NCBI RefSeq assembly: GCF_001625215.2
Contig: NC_030384.2
Location: 30,058,527 to 30,122,526 of the forward strand
Direction: 5' to 3'
From: Daucus carota subsp. sativus
Lineage: Eukaryota > Streptophyta > Magnoliopsida > Apiales > Apiaceae
DNA: 64,000 bases
Position numbers and translations under genes: made by a program
Notes under the pieces: model-generated
The model's input: the letters and a program-made list of their open reading frames with translations, nothing else
What the model was told of the DNA's origin: nothing
The model's database searches: none
Shown here: in pieces, positions 11,819 through 24,164 of the stretch
Layout: every line of letters starts with the position of its first letter
How positions within the stretch are numbered: the stretch's first letter is position 1

Positions 11819-12581
11819 TAGGGGTATAAATGAGTCGAGTCGAGCCGAGCCGAACTCTAAAGTGTTTGTGTATCGTTTGTTATAAAATTAGCGAACTCGA
11901 ACTCGAGCTCGAGCTTTGATCGAGCCAAAAAATATTGTTTGAGGATCGACTCATTAAGGAATAACTCTGTTCACCAACGGCTCGCGAACCGCTCACGAAC
12001 ATGTCTCACGAGCTTTTGCTCACGAACCGCTCATTGACTTAAGCTCACGAACATGTCTCACGAATTTTTGCTCAACAACCGCTCATTAATTTTGTTCGCG
12101 AGCTTGTTTAATAAACTTTGCTAACGAGCTAGCTTATGCTCATGAATTTATGTACGAGCTTGTTCGTTATTTAATTTAATTAAAAAAATAAATTAAAATT
12201 CTAACAATATTTTAATTTATGCTCTAAGGAATCATAAATTCATAATAACTACGCTCACGAGCCATGTTCATGAGACACGCTCACGAGGCACGCTCATGAG
12301 CCAAGTTCACGGACCGAGTTCACGAACCATGTTCAGGAGCTAGTTCACGAACTATGCTCACGAGCCAAGTTCACGAATCATGTTCACGAACTCATAATTC
12401 GAACTTGTTCGCGAACTATCGAGTCGAACTCTACTGTGCTCAAGTTCAGCTCGTTTATAAAACGAACCTTAAAATTGTGCTCAAAATCGACTCGTTTATG
12501 AATCGAACCGAGCTTGAACCGAACTTTTTTCAAACTGAACACCGAGCGGTTATCGAGCGTATCAACTCATTTACAGCCTTA
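11819..12581. mobile_element. hAT-like MITE rich in CGAGC/CACGAAC motifs
   Basis: The ends TAGGGGTATAAATGAGTCGA and, inverted, TAAGGCTGTAAATGAGTTGA match at 16 of 20 positions. The 8-bp flanks agree only in part, so the target duplication is decayed. The interior repeats short units such as CACGAACCGCTCA and CTCACGAGC many times on both sides of an AT-rich middle. Its 763 bp are non-coding. Confidence 0.65.
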
Positions 12582-13167
12582 GCATCTGTAAATTTTACCT
12601 AATATCTTACATGTCCAATTTAGCCAAACATTATAGTCAACGCCGTTAGAGACGCTAAAAATATCTGATATCATCTTTTAAATGTGATTATAGATTTAAT
12701 TATATAATAATGCAGCTTTTAGGGTATCTTTCAATGTTATGTGTCTTACCTTTAACTCTGGTTGAGTTGTAACCATCATGGCGTTGTTAAAACATAAAAT
12801 TAGCAATGTACCTATGTACATAAAATTTTGGATACCTCTAGAAACCTTTCAACCTCTTATCTTATCCCTAACACTTAAAGTTGTGAAATATACACTTTCA
12901 TTCATCTTAACGGTTGTGAAATGTACTCCAAGATGTTGATGGGTATTAATAGATTGAATTTAATTAAATCCGATCACAAACTAATTATTTTGGCTAATAT
13001 ACTTGTGAAAAAATGTGTAAGCAAAATAATTGTCCATAGCTTATATATTAGAAAGTCTACTAAATTAAATTGCTTTTATCAAGTGGTAGGTGTTGCATGC
13101 TTTGAAATGTCAATTATTAAAATATGATGCAAGTTAGTTAGATTACTGTAATTTGCAAGCCCACTGT

Positions 13168-13176
13168 CTATAAAGT
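13168..13176 (+). promoter_or_regulatory. TATA box candidate of the KCS gene
   Basis: TCTATAAAG lies about 70 bp upstream of the ATG at 13243, in a normal core-promoter position. Confidence 0.5.
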
Positions 13177-13242
13177 GCAAATGAGCATGTTAACACAATC
13201 CTGCAGAACACACTGAACTCTCTGTTCTATTTTTCTCATACT

Positions 13243-14646
13243 ATGGATTTCTTGATTTATGTATATTTGCTTCCTCTGTTCTATGTCATATTTCAGTTAT
13301 GCAGACTAATTTTCCAGTGGAGAGACAAGTGTTGCTACATGCTGGACTATGAATGCTACAAACCACCTGAGGAAAGGAGGCTGGCTACTCAAAAATGTGC
13401 TCAGATTGTGCTTCGCAACAAGAATCTTGGCCTTGAAGAGTACAGATTTCTGTTGAGGACTATTGTGAATTCGGGTATCGGGGAAGAAACTTATGGCCCA
13501 AGAAACATTGTCTTGGAGAACCTAGAGGAAAGGCCTAGGCTTTCTCATTCTTTGTCAGATATGGATGAGCTTTGCTTTGATACTCTAGACAGTCTCTTTG
13601 CTAGATCGACGATACCTCCTTCTGAAATTGACATTCTTGTGGTGAATGTTTCCTTGCTGTCACCAATGCCATCACTGACAGCACGAATTGTGAATCGGTA
13701 CAAGATGAAACCGGATGTTAAGACGTTTAATCTTTGCGGTATGGGGTGCAGTGCAAGCATTGTCGCGATTGATCTTGTGCAACATTTGTTTAAAATTCAT
13801 AAGAATGCAAATGCTATTGTTGTGAGCACAGAGTCCATGGCGGCTAATTGGTACTGTGGACAGGAGAGATCGATGATGCTGTCCAATTGTCTGTTTCGGT
13901 CTGGTGGTTGTTCCATGCTTTTTTCAAACAACACGAGCTTTAAAAAGCAGGCAATATTGAAGTTGAAGTGCATGATCCGTACTCATACCGGCTCGGATGA
14001 TGAGGCTTATGGATGTTGCATCCAAGATGAAGATGGTCTTGGATACAGAGGCTTTCGGCTCACTAAAGCCCTTACTAAGGTTGGCGTTCATGCATTAACC
14101 AAGAACCTCCAAATTCTTGTGCCTAAAGTCTTACCAATGAAAGAATTACTCCGATATGTAATCGTGTCATCGCCATTTTGGAGAAAATCTAAAAGTACTG
14201 AGCAGCTTGGAGGGTTGAATCTGAAAAGTGGTATTGACCACTTCTGTATTCACCCTGGTGGAAGAGCTGTAATTGAAGGAGTTGGAAAGAGTCTAGGGCT
14301 CAAAGAATACGACATTGAACCTGCCCGAATGGCACTCCACAGATTCGGTAACACCTCTGCAGGTGGCTTGTGGTATGTTTTAGGTTACATGGAGGCCAAA
14401 AAAAGGCTGAAAAAAGGTGATAAAATTTTAATGATCAGTCTTGGTGCTGGATTTAAGTGCAACAACTGTGTGTGGGAGGTGGTGAGGGACTTGGACAATG
14501 GTAATGTGTGGAAAGATTGCATCGATAACTACCCTCCCGAAAACATTATCAATCCTTTTGCCGAAAGGTATGGCTGGATCAATGACAAGAATCTTGATAC
14601 AATGGCTGTTGATGAGATCAGAGACCAGTTCAAGCATCTGATCTAG
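13243..14646 (+). CDS. KCS: 3-ketoacyl-CoA synthase (very-long-chain fatty acid elongase), intact
   Basis: Single exon, 467 residues. KCS condenses malonyl-CoA with a long acyl-CoA, the committed step of the ER fatty-acid elongase that feeds cuticular wax, suberin and sphingolipids. A hydrophobic N-terminal segment (residues 3-24) would anchor it in the ER. The expected catalytic residues are present: Cys169 in GMGCSAS, His366 in HRFGNTSAGG and Asn407 in GFKCNN. HPGGRAVIE (337-345) is also conserved. The N-terminus is short with one clear membrane segment, like the shorter KCS members (KCS12-like from memory, low certainty). The ATG at 13243 follows a TATA-like box by 70 bp. A broken partial copy lies 4 kb upstream in the same orientation, pointing to an old tandem duplication. 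Confidence 0.95.
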   Translation: MDFLIYVYLLPLFYVIFQLCRLIFQWRDKCCYMLDYECYKPPEERRLATQKCAQIVLRNKNLGLEEYRFLLRTIVNSGIGEETYGPRNIVLENLEERPRLSHSLSDMDELCFDTLDSLFARSTIPPSEIDILVVNVSLLSPMPSLTARIVNRYKMKPDVKTFNLCGMGCSASIVAIDLVQHLFKIHKNANAIVVSTESMAANWYCGQERSMMLSNCLFRSGGCSMLFSNNTSFKKQAILKLKCMIRTHTGSDDEAYGCCIQDEDGLGYRGFRLTKALTKVGVHALTKNLQILVPKVLPMKELLRYVIVSSPFWRKSKSTEQLGGLNLKSGIDHFCIHPGGRAVIEGVGKSLGLKEYDIEPARMALHRFGNTSAGGLWYVLGYMEAKKRLKKGDKILMISLGAGFKCNNCVWEVVRDLDNGNVWKDCIDNYPPENIINPFAERYGWINDKNLDTMAVDEIRDQFKHLI

Positions 14647-14973
14647 TACTGGATTATTTAATCTATATGCAATCATTTGATTATTTGTATCTTCTTTAAA
14701 GTTGTGTCATGTGTGTACGTCCAATAGTCTGCATATCAGTAATTGTATCCAGAAGAAAAGGAAAGGTCATGTATACATGCAGGCCAGAATGCCTCATATA
14801 TAATGTTTCTTTATAAGGATTTATCCAAATATTTGAACATTTTATAAATATATGAAAGTATTAATTATTCTCTCCGGCCTTTCTATAGATTAAACAGGAA
14901 TGAATCTTACAAAACTACACACTTCACATTCTGGATTCTACTACACATGCATGATTGCATATTTGCATGTACT

Positions 14974-15301
14974 CAGGGGAGGCACCAGGAACCAAAAGGG
15001 GAGCATGGTGATCTGAAACCTGGCTGACATTTTTAAATAAAGTTAGTAATTTCTTTAGGGGTGTTTGGCCGAGCTTAAAAGCCCGGCTTCTGGATTTATA
15101 AGTTAAAAGCACTTATTCGTACTGTTTGTGTAAAAAGTAAAGAAGTATTTATAAGAAGTTGAGAATAATAGCTTTCGTTTCATGACTTCTGTTTTTTTCC
15201 CAAACACTTTAATCACTTATAAGTCTTAACTTACTTCTAACTATTACTTCAGTTCTTTACTTTAGGTTCCGATATCTCCAAATCCTGGTTCCGCCACATG
15301 C
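14974..15301. repeat. Remnant hAT-type MITE with another MITE-like repeat inside
   Basis: The left edge CAGGGGAGGCACCAGGAACC and the inverted right edge GTGGCGGAACCAGGATTTGG resemble the CAGTGGCGGAAC end of the element at 1669-2035. Inside, 15055-15265 shares segments with 29219-29475 (CTTATTCGTA...GTTTGTGTAA and CCAAACACTTTAATCACTT), a second repeat family. Confidence 0.5.
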
Positions 15302-15514
15302 ACACAAATCTTCATGCACAATTTTAGCAGTACCTTTTAAATATGAGAACATATCTGAAACAGATTTATACAGTTGGATTTGCTACAGATCCACCAATGG
15401 AAAGTTGTATAATTATCAGTACTGCACAGATGATCAAAGCTGCGGCCTGCAGACAAGCTGTTATGTGCATAGCTTGCAGTTTCTGACAGATTCAAGTTGA
15501 GATATGTAAATATA

Positions 15515-15751
15515 CTCCCTCCATTTCAAATTAGATGACCCCGTTGACTTTGGGCACACAGTTTAAGGTTCATTGACCGCATAGCTACATGACTTATTTT
15601 TAAAATTTTATTTTTGCAAATAAATATTTAAATATGAAATTTTTATTTACAAAAGAAAAAATAAAAAAATAAATTTCGGAAGTAGACGGTCAATGCACCT
15701 AAAGTTACGTGCCCAAAGTCAACGGGGTCATCAAATTTGGGATGGAGGTAG
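15515..15751. mobile_element. Stowaway-like MITE, copy 3
   Basis: The ends are CTCCCTCCATTTCAAATTAG and its inverse (AATTTGGGATGGAGGTAG), bounded by TA. The inner arms GTTGACTTTGGGCAC and GCCCAAAGTCAAC are inverted. It belongs to the same family as 22004-22224 in the RPL35 intron. Confidence 0.8.
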
Positions 15752-16377
15752 TAATAAAGACACCATGTTATGTTCACTATTGTCATAAAAACTAGTTGTT
15801 GAAAATGCACAGAGAAGTTTAATTGCAAATCTAGCTGTCAAAGGAAAAAACAGCAGCAGTAAAAATAATTAAATATCCAAACTCATTTAAATTTTGTACC
15901 ACCATTGATATTACTTTTAATTACTGCAATAAATAAGCCCATTTTAGTAATAAAATTTCATAATAAATATCAATGTTTTGTGGTTTTGGTTATTTATAGG
16001 CTCAGTGTTGGAATGTCTATAAAAATACATGCAAGTCGGCGTTCATATAAATTTTTAAACTAAATGTCCATTTTTAGGTTAATATAGATTTGAAAGTCAA
16101 AACATTTTAAACACATATAAATGCTTACTTATAATTTTGTCTGTTTATTTATTATTAATAAAGTAGAAAATTGGCTTCTTATCACATCATCATCCATACG
16201 TTTAGTGACATTTACTAGTATTTTTAATTTAGTTGGCTAAATATATACGTCTCTGAGCCCCTTTTGTCAATATTTTAATGTCCCCTTTAGTCTCTATCAA
16301 TTAATTAGTGAATATTTAGTTAGTACTATCCTTTTCTTGTCTAGCATATTCTTGTGTTTGTTGTGTTTTAAATGATA

Positions 16378-16610
16378 CTCCTCGGTCCCGTGGGATTGTT
16401 AACGTACACTGTTTGCACGCATTTTGAGGCTCTTATAAAATATAGCAATATAATATTTTTTAAATTTATTTTTTTTCTGAATAAAAGTTTAGACATCAAA
16501 CTTTTATTCAGAATTTTTTTTATAAAAAAAACATCGTGGAACTATATTTTATTGAGGCCTTGAAAAGCGTGCCAAAAAGTGATGTTAACAATCCAATGGG
16601 ACGGAGGGAG
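16378..16610. mobile_element. Stowaway-like MITE, copy 4
   Basis: The left end CTCCTCGGTCCCGTGGGATT and right end AATGGGACGGAGGGAG are inverted, with TA on both sides. The inner arms TGTTAACG and GTTAACAATCC are also inverted. It is 233 bp. Confidence 0.75.
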
Positions 16611-16756
16611 TATAACCTAATTAACTGTACAACGCAGTGATTGTATTGATTTCTAAGGTATCCCGATTCCCGTCGACACCGGTTGAACATAAACAAATGT
16701 TCATGCGTTGCGCATATGGACAAAATATTCTGGACTGCTTACCATGCAATGTATTA

Positions 16757-17391
16757 CTCCCTCCGTCCCCACCTCCGTCCCCACGAATTATACTCCTTCC
16801 GTCCCCCTCAATTGTTTACATTGGAGGGGGACACGGAAACCAAGATAATATATAAAAAATGAGTAAAGTTAGATGAAAAGCGGGTAAAGTGGTGGGACCC
16901 ATTGATATTCAATAATAGATTTGAGATAGTGGAGGAAAGTAGTGGGTGTAATAGTAGTTTTTATTGTTAAATATTAGATAGTAGTAGAGGAAGATAGTGG
17001 GTGTAATGATGGGAAAAACTTACTATTTATAATAATGTAAAGAAATGAGAGGAACATCCCAAAATAGTAACCGTAAAGAAATGAGAAGGACAAAGGGAGT
17101 ATATATTGGGATCAAATATGGAGAGTCGGAGACCAGAAAAAAGTGTAAAAAATGAATAAAGTTAGATGGAAAGTGAGTAAAGTGGTGGGACTCACATATT
17201 TTTTAATACTAATAAAATCGAGACAGTGAAGTAAAGTAGTAGGTGTAATAGTGTTTTTATTATTATATAATAGAGATAATAGGAGAATGTAGTGCGTGTA
17301 GTAGTGTTTTATATTATAAAAAATTGTTATTTTAAAAATGTATATAAATGATAGACATCCAAAAAAAGAAATTTGATTGGGACGGAGGGAG
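16757..17391. mobile_element. Stowaway-like MITE split by another Stowaway-like MITE
   Basis: The outer ends are CTCCCTCCGTCCCC at 16757 and GGGACGGAGGGAG ending at 17391. Between them 16793-17099 is a complete 307-bp element, bounded by TA at 16791-16792 and 17100-17101, of the same family as 3670-3972 but inverted. The outer element's interior continues after 17101. The outer insertion is therefore the older one. Confidence 0.65.
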
Positions 17392-17826
17392 TATGCAACT
17401 AAAAATACCGACTCTGAATCCGTACCGATAAATATAGAATTCAAAACTAGTCGATTGATCATATTTGTCTAACAAATCTAATTTTACTTACGGTATGTAA
17501 TATTATATAAAATATATATATAATTTATAAATCAGAATTTAGAGGCTGTTTTGCCGATAGATTATCTATAAACAATATTTTTCTGCATCGCATGCTGAAT
17601 GAACGTTTCAAATTAACGGAGTACATGCTTGGTTAATTTATACATGATCCAGTCTCCCGCTAAGTTCTCATTTTCTTATTTGATCATAAACATATATTAA
17701 TAATATTTTTGATTTACACAACACTTTTGTTCGTCCTGATTTTTGATTTGCATAAAATTGCACCACCAAAATTACCAGCATAATAAATTTATTTGGCAAT
17801 GGATTAACAAAAGAAATTATCAGGCA

Positions 17827-19900
17827 ATGGAGGCCTTCCCGTATGCAGATGTGGATTCGAGCTTGAGAGCCATGGCTGGTAAGGCTGAGGGTTTCGGGCG
17901 ATCCGCTGTTGGTGGACTCCATGGATCATTGCATTCTGTCACCACATTGGCCGGTATGTATGGATTATTTTCGAAGTTTTAAGATAATTGCAAAACGTAT
18001 TCCTTCAATTCGGACCAATTTCACTTGATTATCTAAAATTCAAATAATTACAGAAGGAATCTCTTAACGTACATTGTTGTCTCATCTCGAACCTTTTTGG
18101 CCCATTTTTGTCTGTTTCGACCTATCACAAAGGCAATTAAAAAGATTTTTTTTTTTGAGCAAGGAAATTAAAAAGATGAAATAGACTTAAAATTAATTTA
18201 CCCTTTTAATTTAACATAGTGATAAGTTAAAACATACGAAAATGGGGCAAAATAGTTCAACATATGGCGCTAAACTATGTTAAAGGATGCATTGTGAAAT
18301 TGTTTGTTGTTTTTTTTGCAGAAATTTTATTGTGCAATTATTTAGAGTTTAGGTTATAATTGCAATTGGCCTGCAGGGATGCGTTTTGTAATTAACTGTC
18401 AAGTTTTTTTACAGTTTAGCTTCTGATTCATTGGTCTTTGTTGATGAAAGGATTATTTTCTGTCAATAGATGCTTAGATAAGCCTTCGTTTTTCCAATGT
18501 ACAACTTTCGAATTGAATTCTTATGAAATTTTTGTGAATATCTGCAACAAACTGAAAAGAAAAACAGAAAATGTTATTGCAGAACATTGGATATGAAGAA
18601 TATTGGCAATGTATATACATCTGTGGTTTTTGTCATGTGCCCTGTAGGCTGTAACTTTTAGTTCCTGTAATTTTTAAGGAGGCTTTAATGTTATGGTTGC
18701 AGATGACGGACCAGGATCACTTCGTGAAGCATGTAGTAAGACAGAGCCACTCTGGATTGTCTTCGATGTCTCAGGCGTCATTCATCTTTCATCTGACCTC
18801 AGTGTTTCTTCATTCAAGACAATAGATGGTCGAGGCAGCCGTATAAAGCTGAGGGGCAGAGGCTTAAGACTCCACGAATGTGAAAACGTAATTATATGCA
18901 ACCTGGAATTTGAAGCAGGGAGAGGACGTGATGTTGATGGAATTCAAATACGACCAAGCTCAAAACATATATGGATAGACCGATGTAGCTTGAGTGACTA
19001 TGATGAAGGACTTATAGATATAACTAGACAAAGCACAGATATAACTGTTTCAAGGTGAGCTCTTGTGCATTCTTAATGCATTCTTAATTCTGTTTGAGGG
19101 TGTCCTGAAATAATTTTACGCTCTTGGACAACAGATGCCACTTCAAAAACCAAGACAAGGCGATGCTTATTGGAGCAGACCCGTCTCATTTTGAAGATAG
19201 ATGCATCAGAGTGACAATTCACCACTGTTTTTTTGATGGTACTAGACAAAGACAGCCTCGGGTTCGATTTGGGAAAGTTCATCTTTATAACAACTACACA
19301 AGGAACTGGGGAGTATATGCTATTTGTGCTGGTGTAGAATCGCAGGTAGGCTAAACCTTAGCATAACCCTATGCATTCACAGCATACGATCTCAACCAGA
19401 TATTCTTCTCTTATAATGCATCTTACGCGTGTTCAGATATTCTCTCAATGCAACATCTATGAAGCAGGGGAGAAGAAAAAGGTTTTTGACTATTACCCAG
19501 AACAGGTGAACTGACAGATTCTCACGTTCTTATTTACTCTAGAACTGGCTCAGAAGAACCGCTAATGCTCAATGTTGCCACAACATTATCTAAGCTTCTC
19601 TTTATGTTGCAGGCAGCTGATAAACCCGAAGCAGAGTCTGGTGTGATCAGGTCTGAAGGGGACGTGTTCTTAAACGGTGCACTAGGAACAGGAACGCATG
19701 ATACAATCGTGTTCCATCCTAGTGAATATTATTCGACTTGGACTTCTGAAGCTGCTGCATCATATTTTCTTAAGGGCATCCTGCAAACTTGTTCAGGCTA
19801 CCAAGCGATGGTCCGGCCAATAGATGATTGTGATCTGCTTGATAGTCCGGTTGATCACTCTAATGATCCGGACGAGAATGCGTTCACAACAACAAACTAA
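17827..19900 (+). CDS. Pectate lyase (polysaccharide lyase family 1), plant type
   Basis: Five exons: 17827-17953, 18703-19054, 19135-19345, 19437-19505 and 19613-19900. All have GT/AG sites and matching phases, giving 348 residues. Pectate lyase cleaves de-esterified homogalacturonan by beta-elimination, needing calcium, during wall loosening or cell separation. The protein shows PGSLREAC, the WIVFDVSG strand, IDGRG, the HIWIDRCSL...DYDEGLIDI region with calcium-binding acids, and VTIHHCFFDGTRQRQPRVR with the RxPxxR catalytic arginine motif. The start at 17827 begins MEAFPYADVDSSLRA, as in the plant group of probable pectate lyases. No signal peptide is evident; an in-frame upstream start near 17743 would add 28 residues but no clear signal either. 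The protein is close to full length for this subgroup. Confidence 0.93.
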
Positions 19901-20651
19901 GCGAAAACTCTTTACTTCTATCAAATGTAAGCTAGGTTTTAGTTTCATCATTCATGGGGTGTATTCATTTTTGATTTTAAAAGATTTTTTTCATTCATAA
20001 AATCAGAGTATTCAATTCAGATTTTAGAAAATGTATCAGAATTTTTGGATATTCAATTAATATTTTAAATTATGATACAAAATTTTTAATCCAGGCTAAC
20101 AAATTGTTGCGTAAATATTAATATGCGTTCATTTTCAGATGTTATAATCAGTGTGCTATTCACTTTCTTAGACATCCTTTTAGAGATTGGAACGAGATGT
20201 TATCATCATTGTGCTATTCACTTTTTTCAACATCCTTTTAGAGATTCGAACGGATAACATAACGCTACCTCCGTCCATTTAATTCTATATATTTATTACT
20301 TAACATACATTTTAATATTTAAATATAACATAATTCTATAATTTATTTTTAAGATTTTTTTTTCTTTCTATAACTTAATTTTAAGATTTTCTATATTAAA
20401 ATGTGTGCGGTGCTCCTACGTATACGATTCATATATGATTCATGAGGACGGTGTCCCTGTGTATACGATCCATATATGATTCAGGAGGATGGAGATAGAA
20501 TTTGCAATGCCCGGTCAGTTGAAATCGAGATCACTTTCATGTACTGTTATAAAAAAACAAATTGTCTAAGTTTTTTTATCAACACATGACTCTTTCGCCA
20601 AGCAGATGCATAAAAATTTCATGCTATAGTTCATCATCTCAGTAGCATACC
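19901..20651. other. Gene-free stretch after the pectate lyase
   Basis: Contains a direct repeat of roughly 60 bp around 20135-20250 (GTGCTATTCACTTT followed by CATCCTTTTAGAGATT, twice) and a single Stowaway-like end at 20269 (CTACCTCCGTCC) with no partner found. Nothing coding is seen. Confidence 0.5.
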
Positions 20652-21344
20652 TGTAAAACCCCAATCCCACATCGAGGAGTGTGGAGACTTTAGTTCAGTT
20701 TATAAGCATAAGTACTACTGCCAATTGCACCAACAAATAATGATCTTTTGGGGGCCTGTTGTGGGCTTGTGGATTACCCAAGTTGTTGCAGTTGGGCCAG
20801 TGTAATTCGGCTTATTTTGACCCGATTTTCGAAAAAGGCTCAGGATTTGACCCAGGTTGTTTCATATGGTATTCAGAGCAGGCCCGGGTTGTTTCATATG
20901 GTATTCAGAGCAGGCTCTCGAAAGCTTGATTCGTCAAGTTGCCGGAGGTGGGGACACGAAGGCGGGTGGTATTATCCCGCAATGGACAGGGATCCGGAGG
21001 CGGGAACACGAAGTCAGCCGGTATTATCCCACAATGGCTAGAGGGGTTCGATCTGGGCCTATGGGCTATCTGTTTCGGCCCGACGAGGACGTCAGGAATT
21101 TGGGCCTATGGGCTATCTGTTTCGGCCTGACGAGGACGTCGGGAATTTAAGTGAGAAGTGTGGAGACTTTAGTTCAATTTATAAGCATAAGTACTACTAC
21201 CAATTGCACCAACAAATCATGATCTTTTGGGGGCCTGTGGTAGGCTTGTGGATTACCCAAGTTGTTGCAGTTGAGCCAGTGTAATTCGGCTTATTTTGAC
21301 CCGATTTTCGAAAAAAGGCTCGGGATTTGACCCGGGTTGTTTCA
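20652..21344 (+). mobile_element. TRIM (miniature LTR retrotransposon)
   Basis: The 5' LTR is 20652-20864, starting TGTAAAACCCC and ending GGTTGTTTCA. Directly after it, 20867-20879 (TGGTATTCAGAGC) resembles the initiator-tRNA-Met primer-binding site with one extra T. The 3' LTR, about 21151-21344, repeats the 5' LTR from GTGTGGAGACTTTAG to the end but lacks its first 30 or so bases. Flanks are atacc and atatc (4 of 5). The interior of about 290 bp has no gag or pol and holds two direct repeats: a unit with PBS-like text at 20857-20885 and 20887-20915, and a 46-bp unit near 21054-21146. It must rely on another element's proteins to move. Confidence 0.8.
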
Positions 21345-21846
21345 ATATCAATAAGCATTTGGCTCTCACAGAAACTTTAAATACAATTTCAGATGTCTGA
21401 AAAACTTGGTTGCAACTCCTAGACTTTAGATTTAAAGAGAGAAAAAACCCGTTTTGTAATAAAAACATCATCCTGATTAACAAAATAATCGTTCAACACT
21501 ACTCAAATCATTATCAATCTCATTTCCCTACCCATTGTATCATTCCCAACAATTCGAACATATGTCATCAATTTTAAGTGCTGCTACACAGAACAGCTAA
21601 AGACAAATACTTGGGGGCACCAATTTCATTAGCAATTTTCGCTTTAAAATATTCCGAGACAGAAAACTTGAGCATAGAATATTAACTTAAGGCAAGATAA
21701 CAAAAAAACGTTCTTGTTTTGCATGGGAACAAAAGTAGACTAAAGAACCACAAAGTACACTAACTTCAGAATCCATTAACCAAGTATTTTATAAGATAAT
21801 TGCAAACAAATATCAATTTGAAAATCTCCTCTAAGAGAATTCTACC

Positions 21847-24120
21847 CTACACCTTGATGGCATACTTTCTCATGGGGAAGTATTTCTCCTTTTTCTTCTC
21901 ACGCTCAGTCTTCAAAGATGCCTGTAAAAATCGAATGACAAGATAACCACTTTGGGAATCACATAAACACATTCAAACTTTAAAAACTATTGTCTACTAT
22001 ATACTCCCTCCGTCGATGACTTTGGGCACGTAATTTAAGGTGCATTGACCGTCTAGTTCCGAAATATATTTTTTTTAGTTTTTCTTTTGTAAACGAAAAC
22101 TTCATATTTTAATTTTTATTTGCAAAAATAAAATTTCAAAAATAAGTAATGTAACTATGTGGTCAATGAACCTTAAATTCTGTGCCCAAAGTCAACAAGC
22201 TCATCTAATTTGGGATGGAGGTAGTAACATGAAAAACTTGATCTTAATCCTAAGAGTCTACTGTAATTAATAAGGCTGAAAAAGTATAATGCATGTAATT
22301 CAGACTTGGGTATGCTGTTAGTTGTTACTCATGTGTTAACTATTTAGGGACTATATTCAGATACACCACCAGACTTACTAATAAAAATAACATGATCCAA
22401 CTCCAAGTTGGCAAGGACCTAACTGTTTATTTACCATTTCCAATAAAAGAAGAAACACAAGTTACAACATATATATCTCAAAACTTAAATCAGAAATATT
22501 ATTTGATAATCCAGTAACATATTAATCCAAGTTAATTAAATACCAAGATGCTATTTTCAGAAAGTAAAATAGATTCCATGTAAGTAAAATCCTAAACAAA
22601 TAATCTTCATGTGGACTATCACCAAAGCAAATGCTAAAAACAGACAAACTACTATCATAGCTTATTAATATCAGTTTAAGTGCTCAGATTATAAGTTTAG
22701 TATAATTGTATAGCATTAACATTGTAGTTAACAATAAGAGCCTTATGTCCTTCAAAATCAGACGTGCTAAAAAGTACCGATGCCTATAAGCCTATTATAT
22801 ATATATCAATTATGTTGCATGTCAATAAGAAACCAGTAACATAAAGTGTAACAATACCTGGTGCTTGGTAAGACGCCTACGGATGGCTCTGGTCTTCTTG
22901 GGACGCAAATCAAGAGGCATGAGCTTCTTGTTCTTGTAGACTTCCCTCAGAGCAGCCTTCTGCTTCTGTTGCATAACAGTCAGCACCTGGGCAATTGACA
23001 ACCTCACAACTTTTCTGTAACCACGTATACAAGAGACATGAGGTAAGATTCCCTTTCCCAAAATATTTATTGCTAAAAACAACAACACTAACCAACTTGA
23101 ACTGTATTAATACCAAGTGGAACATCTGAATATATAAACTCTCCTAAATAAACTAACAAATGTGCAAAATCGTATATAGAGAAAAACTAAATTTTCTATA
23201 AGCTAATCTACAATGCAAGTCAGCCTGGTAGAGGTGCAGTTATTTTAGAATTGATAGAAGACAAACACCATTATCATTATCATCACAAAACAGATACGTT
23301 TCTCAATACACTGAGCAAGAACATGTACTGGATCATTATCATTTCAGGTATACATAGTTAGAACTCCCGAAAGAATGTGCTGCACAAACAGCTAAACACC
23401 ATAGTGGATACTACAATTTACAATTACCTTTTCTGGAGAACATCAGTACATAAACAGAGCTAATACAAGGGCTTTTATTAACTTCAGTTATCATTTTCGA
23501 TCTTCAACCCCATTCCCCAACTCATTTATATTTTAAAGTCACACTTAACAAAACCAACACATACACCTAATCTACAATACACTATACAACAGGATAAAAA
23601 ATTCTGTTAAAACTCGATTAGGACGGGAAACACATACATTTCACAATGTTATTCATTTATAAAGGTTCCACCGCAAATAATCGAGTTAAACCGCATTCAA
23701 CTTAACTAAAAAGCATAATTCACAGCATTCACCAACACATTACATAAACAAACACCAATATCCCAAATTGAAATCATCGAGAGTTTCGAGAACTAAAAGA
23801 GAGCCTCATACATCTTGGAGAGCTTGTTAGGAGCTCCACCGGTGACTTTCGCAACCCGAAGAAGCGAAAGCTCGGCCTTGAGTTCCTTAACCTGAGCCTG
23901 CAAATCAGCCTTTGGTTTAGTCCTCAGCTCATGAACCTTGATCCTCGCTGCACATTCCAATCCAATACAAACATATCAAATCACAGTGAAAATATATAAT
24001 TAACATGTAAAAACACAATTAAGCGGATCAGAGCGAAGAATTAGATGATCAAAATTGAATTAATGAGGATAAATTAGGATAATTAAGAGAGAATATGAGG
24101 AGATTTAGAGATTTACCCAT
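21847..24120 (-). CDS. RPL35: 60S ribosomal protein L35 (uL29)
   Basis: Four exons: 24120-24117 (ATGG), 23947-23812, 23014-22858 and 21921-21847. Phases match and give 123 residues, the family's normal length. The protein starts [17 protein letters not shown] and contains [45 protein letters not shown] and the C-terminal MRKYAIKV. L35 sits near the polypeptide exit tunnel of the large subunit, where nascent-chain factors dock. The tiny first exon of four bases is common in plant ribosomal-protein genes. The last intron carries a Stowaway-like MITE (22004-22224). The upstream side has telo-box and site II motifs. Confidence 0.97.
22004..22224. mobile_element. Stowaway-like MITE in the last intron of RPL35
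   Basis: The ends are CTCCCTCCGTCGATGAC and inverse GGGATGGAGGTAG with TA on each side. It shares the GACTTTGGGCACG arm with copy 3 at 15515-15751. Confidence 0.8.
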
Positions 24121-24164
24121 TGATGTGTTTGTGTGAAATGAGAGGAGGCTGCTTTGATTTTTTT

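Noticed and set aside
11819-12581. CRISPR-like or satellite array because of repeated CACGAAC/CTCACGAGC units
   Set aside because: Spacing is irregular, units vary, and inverted ends show a MITE; CRISPR does not occur in plant nuclear DNA.
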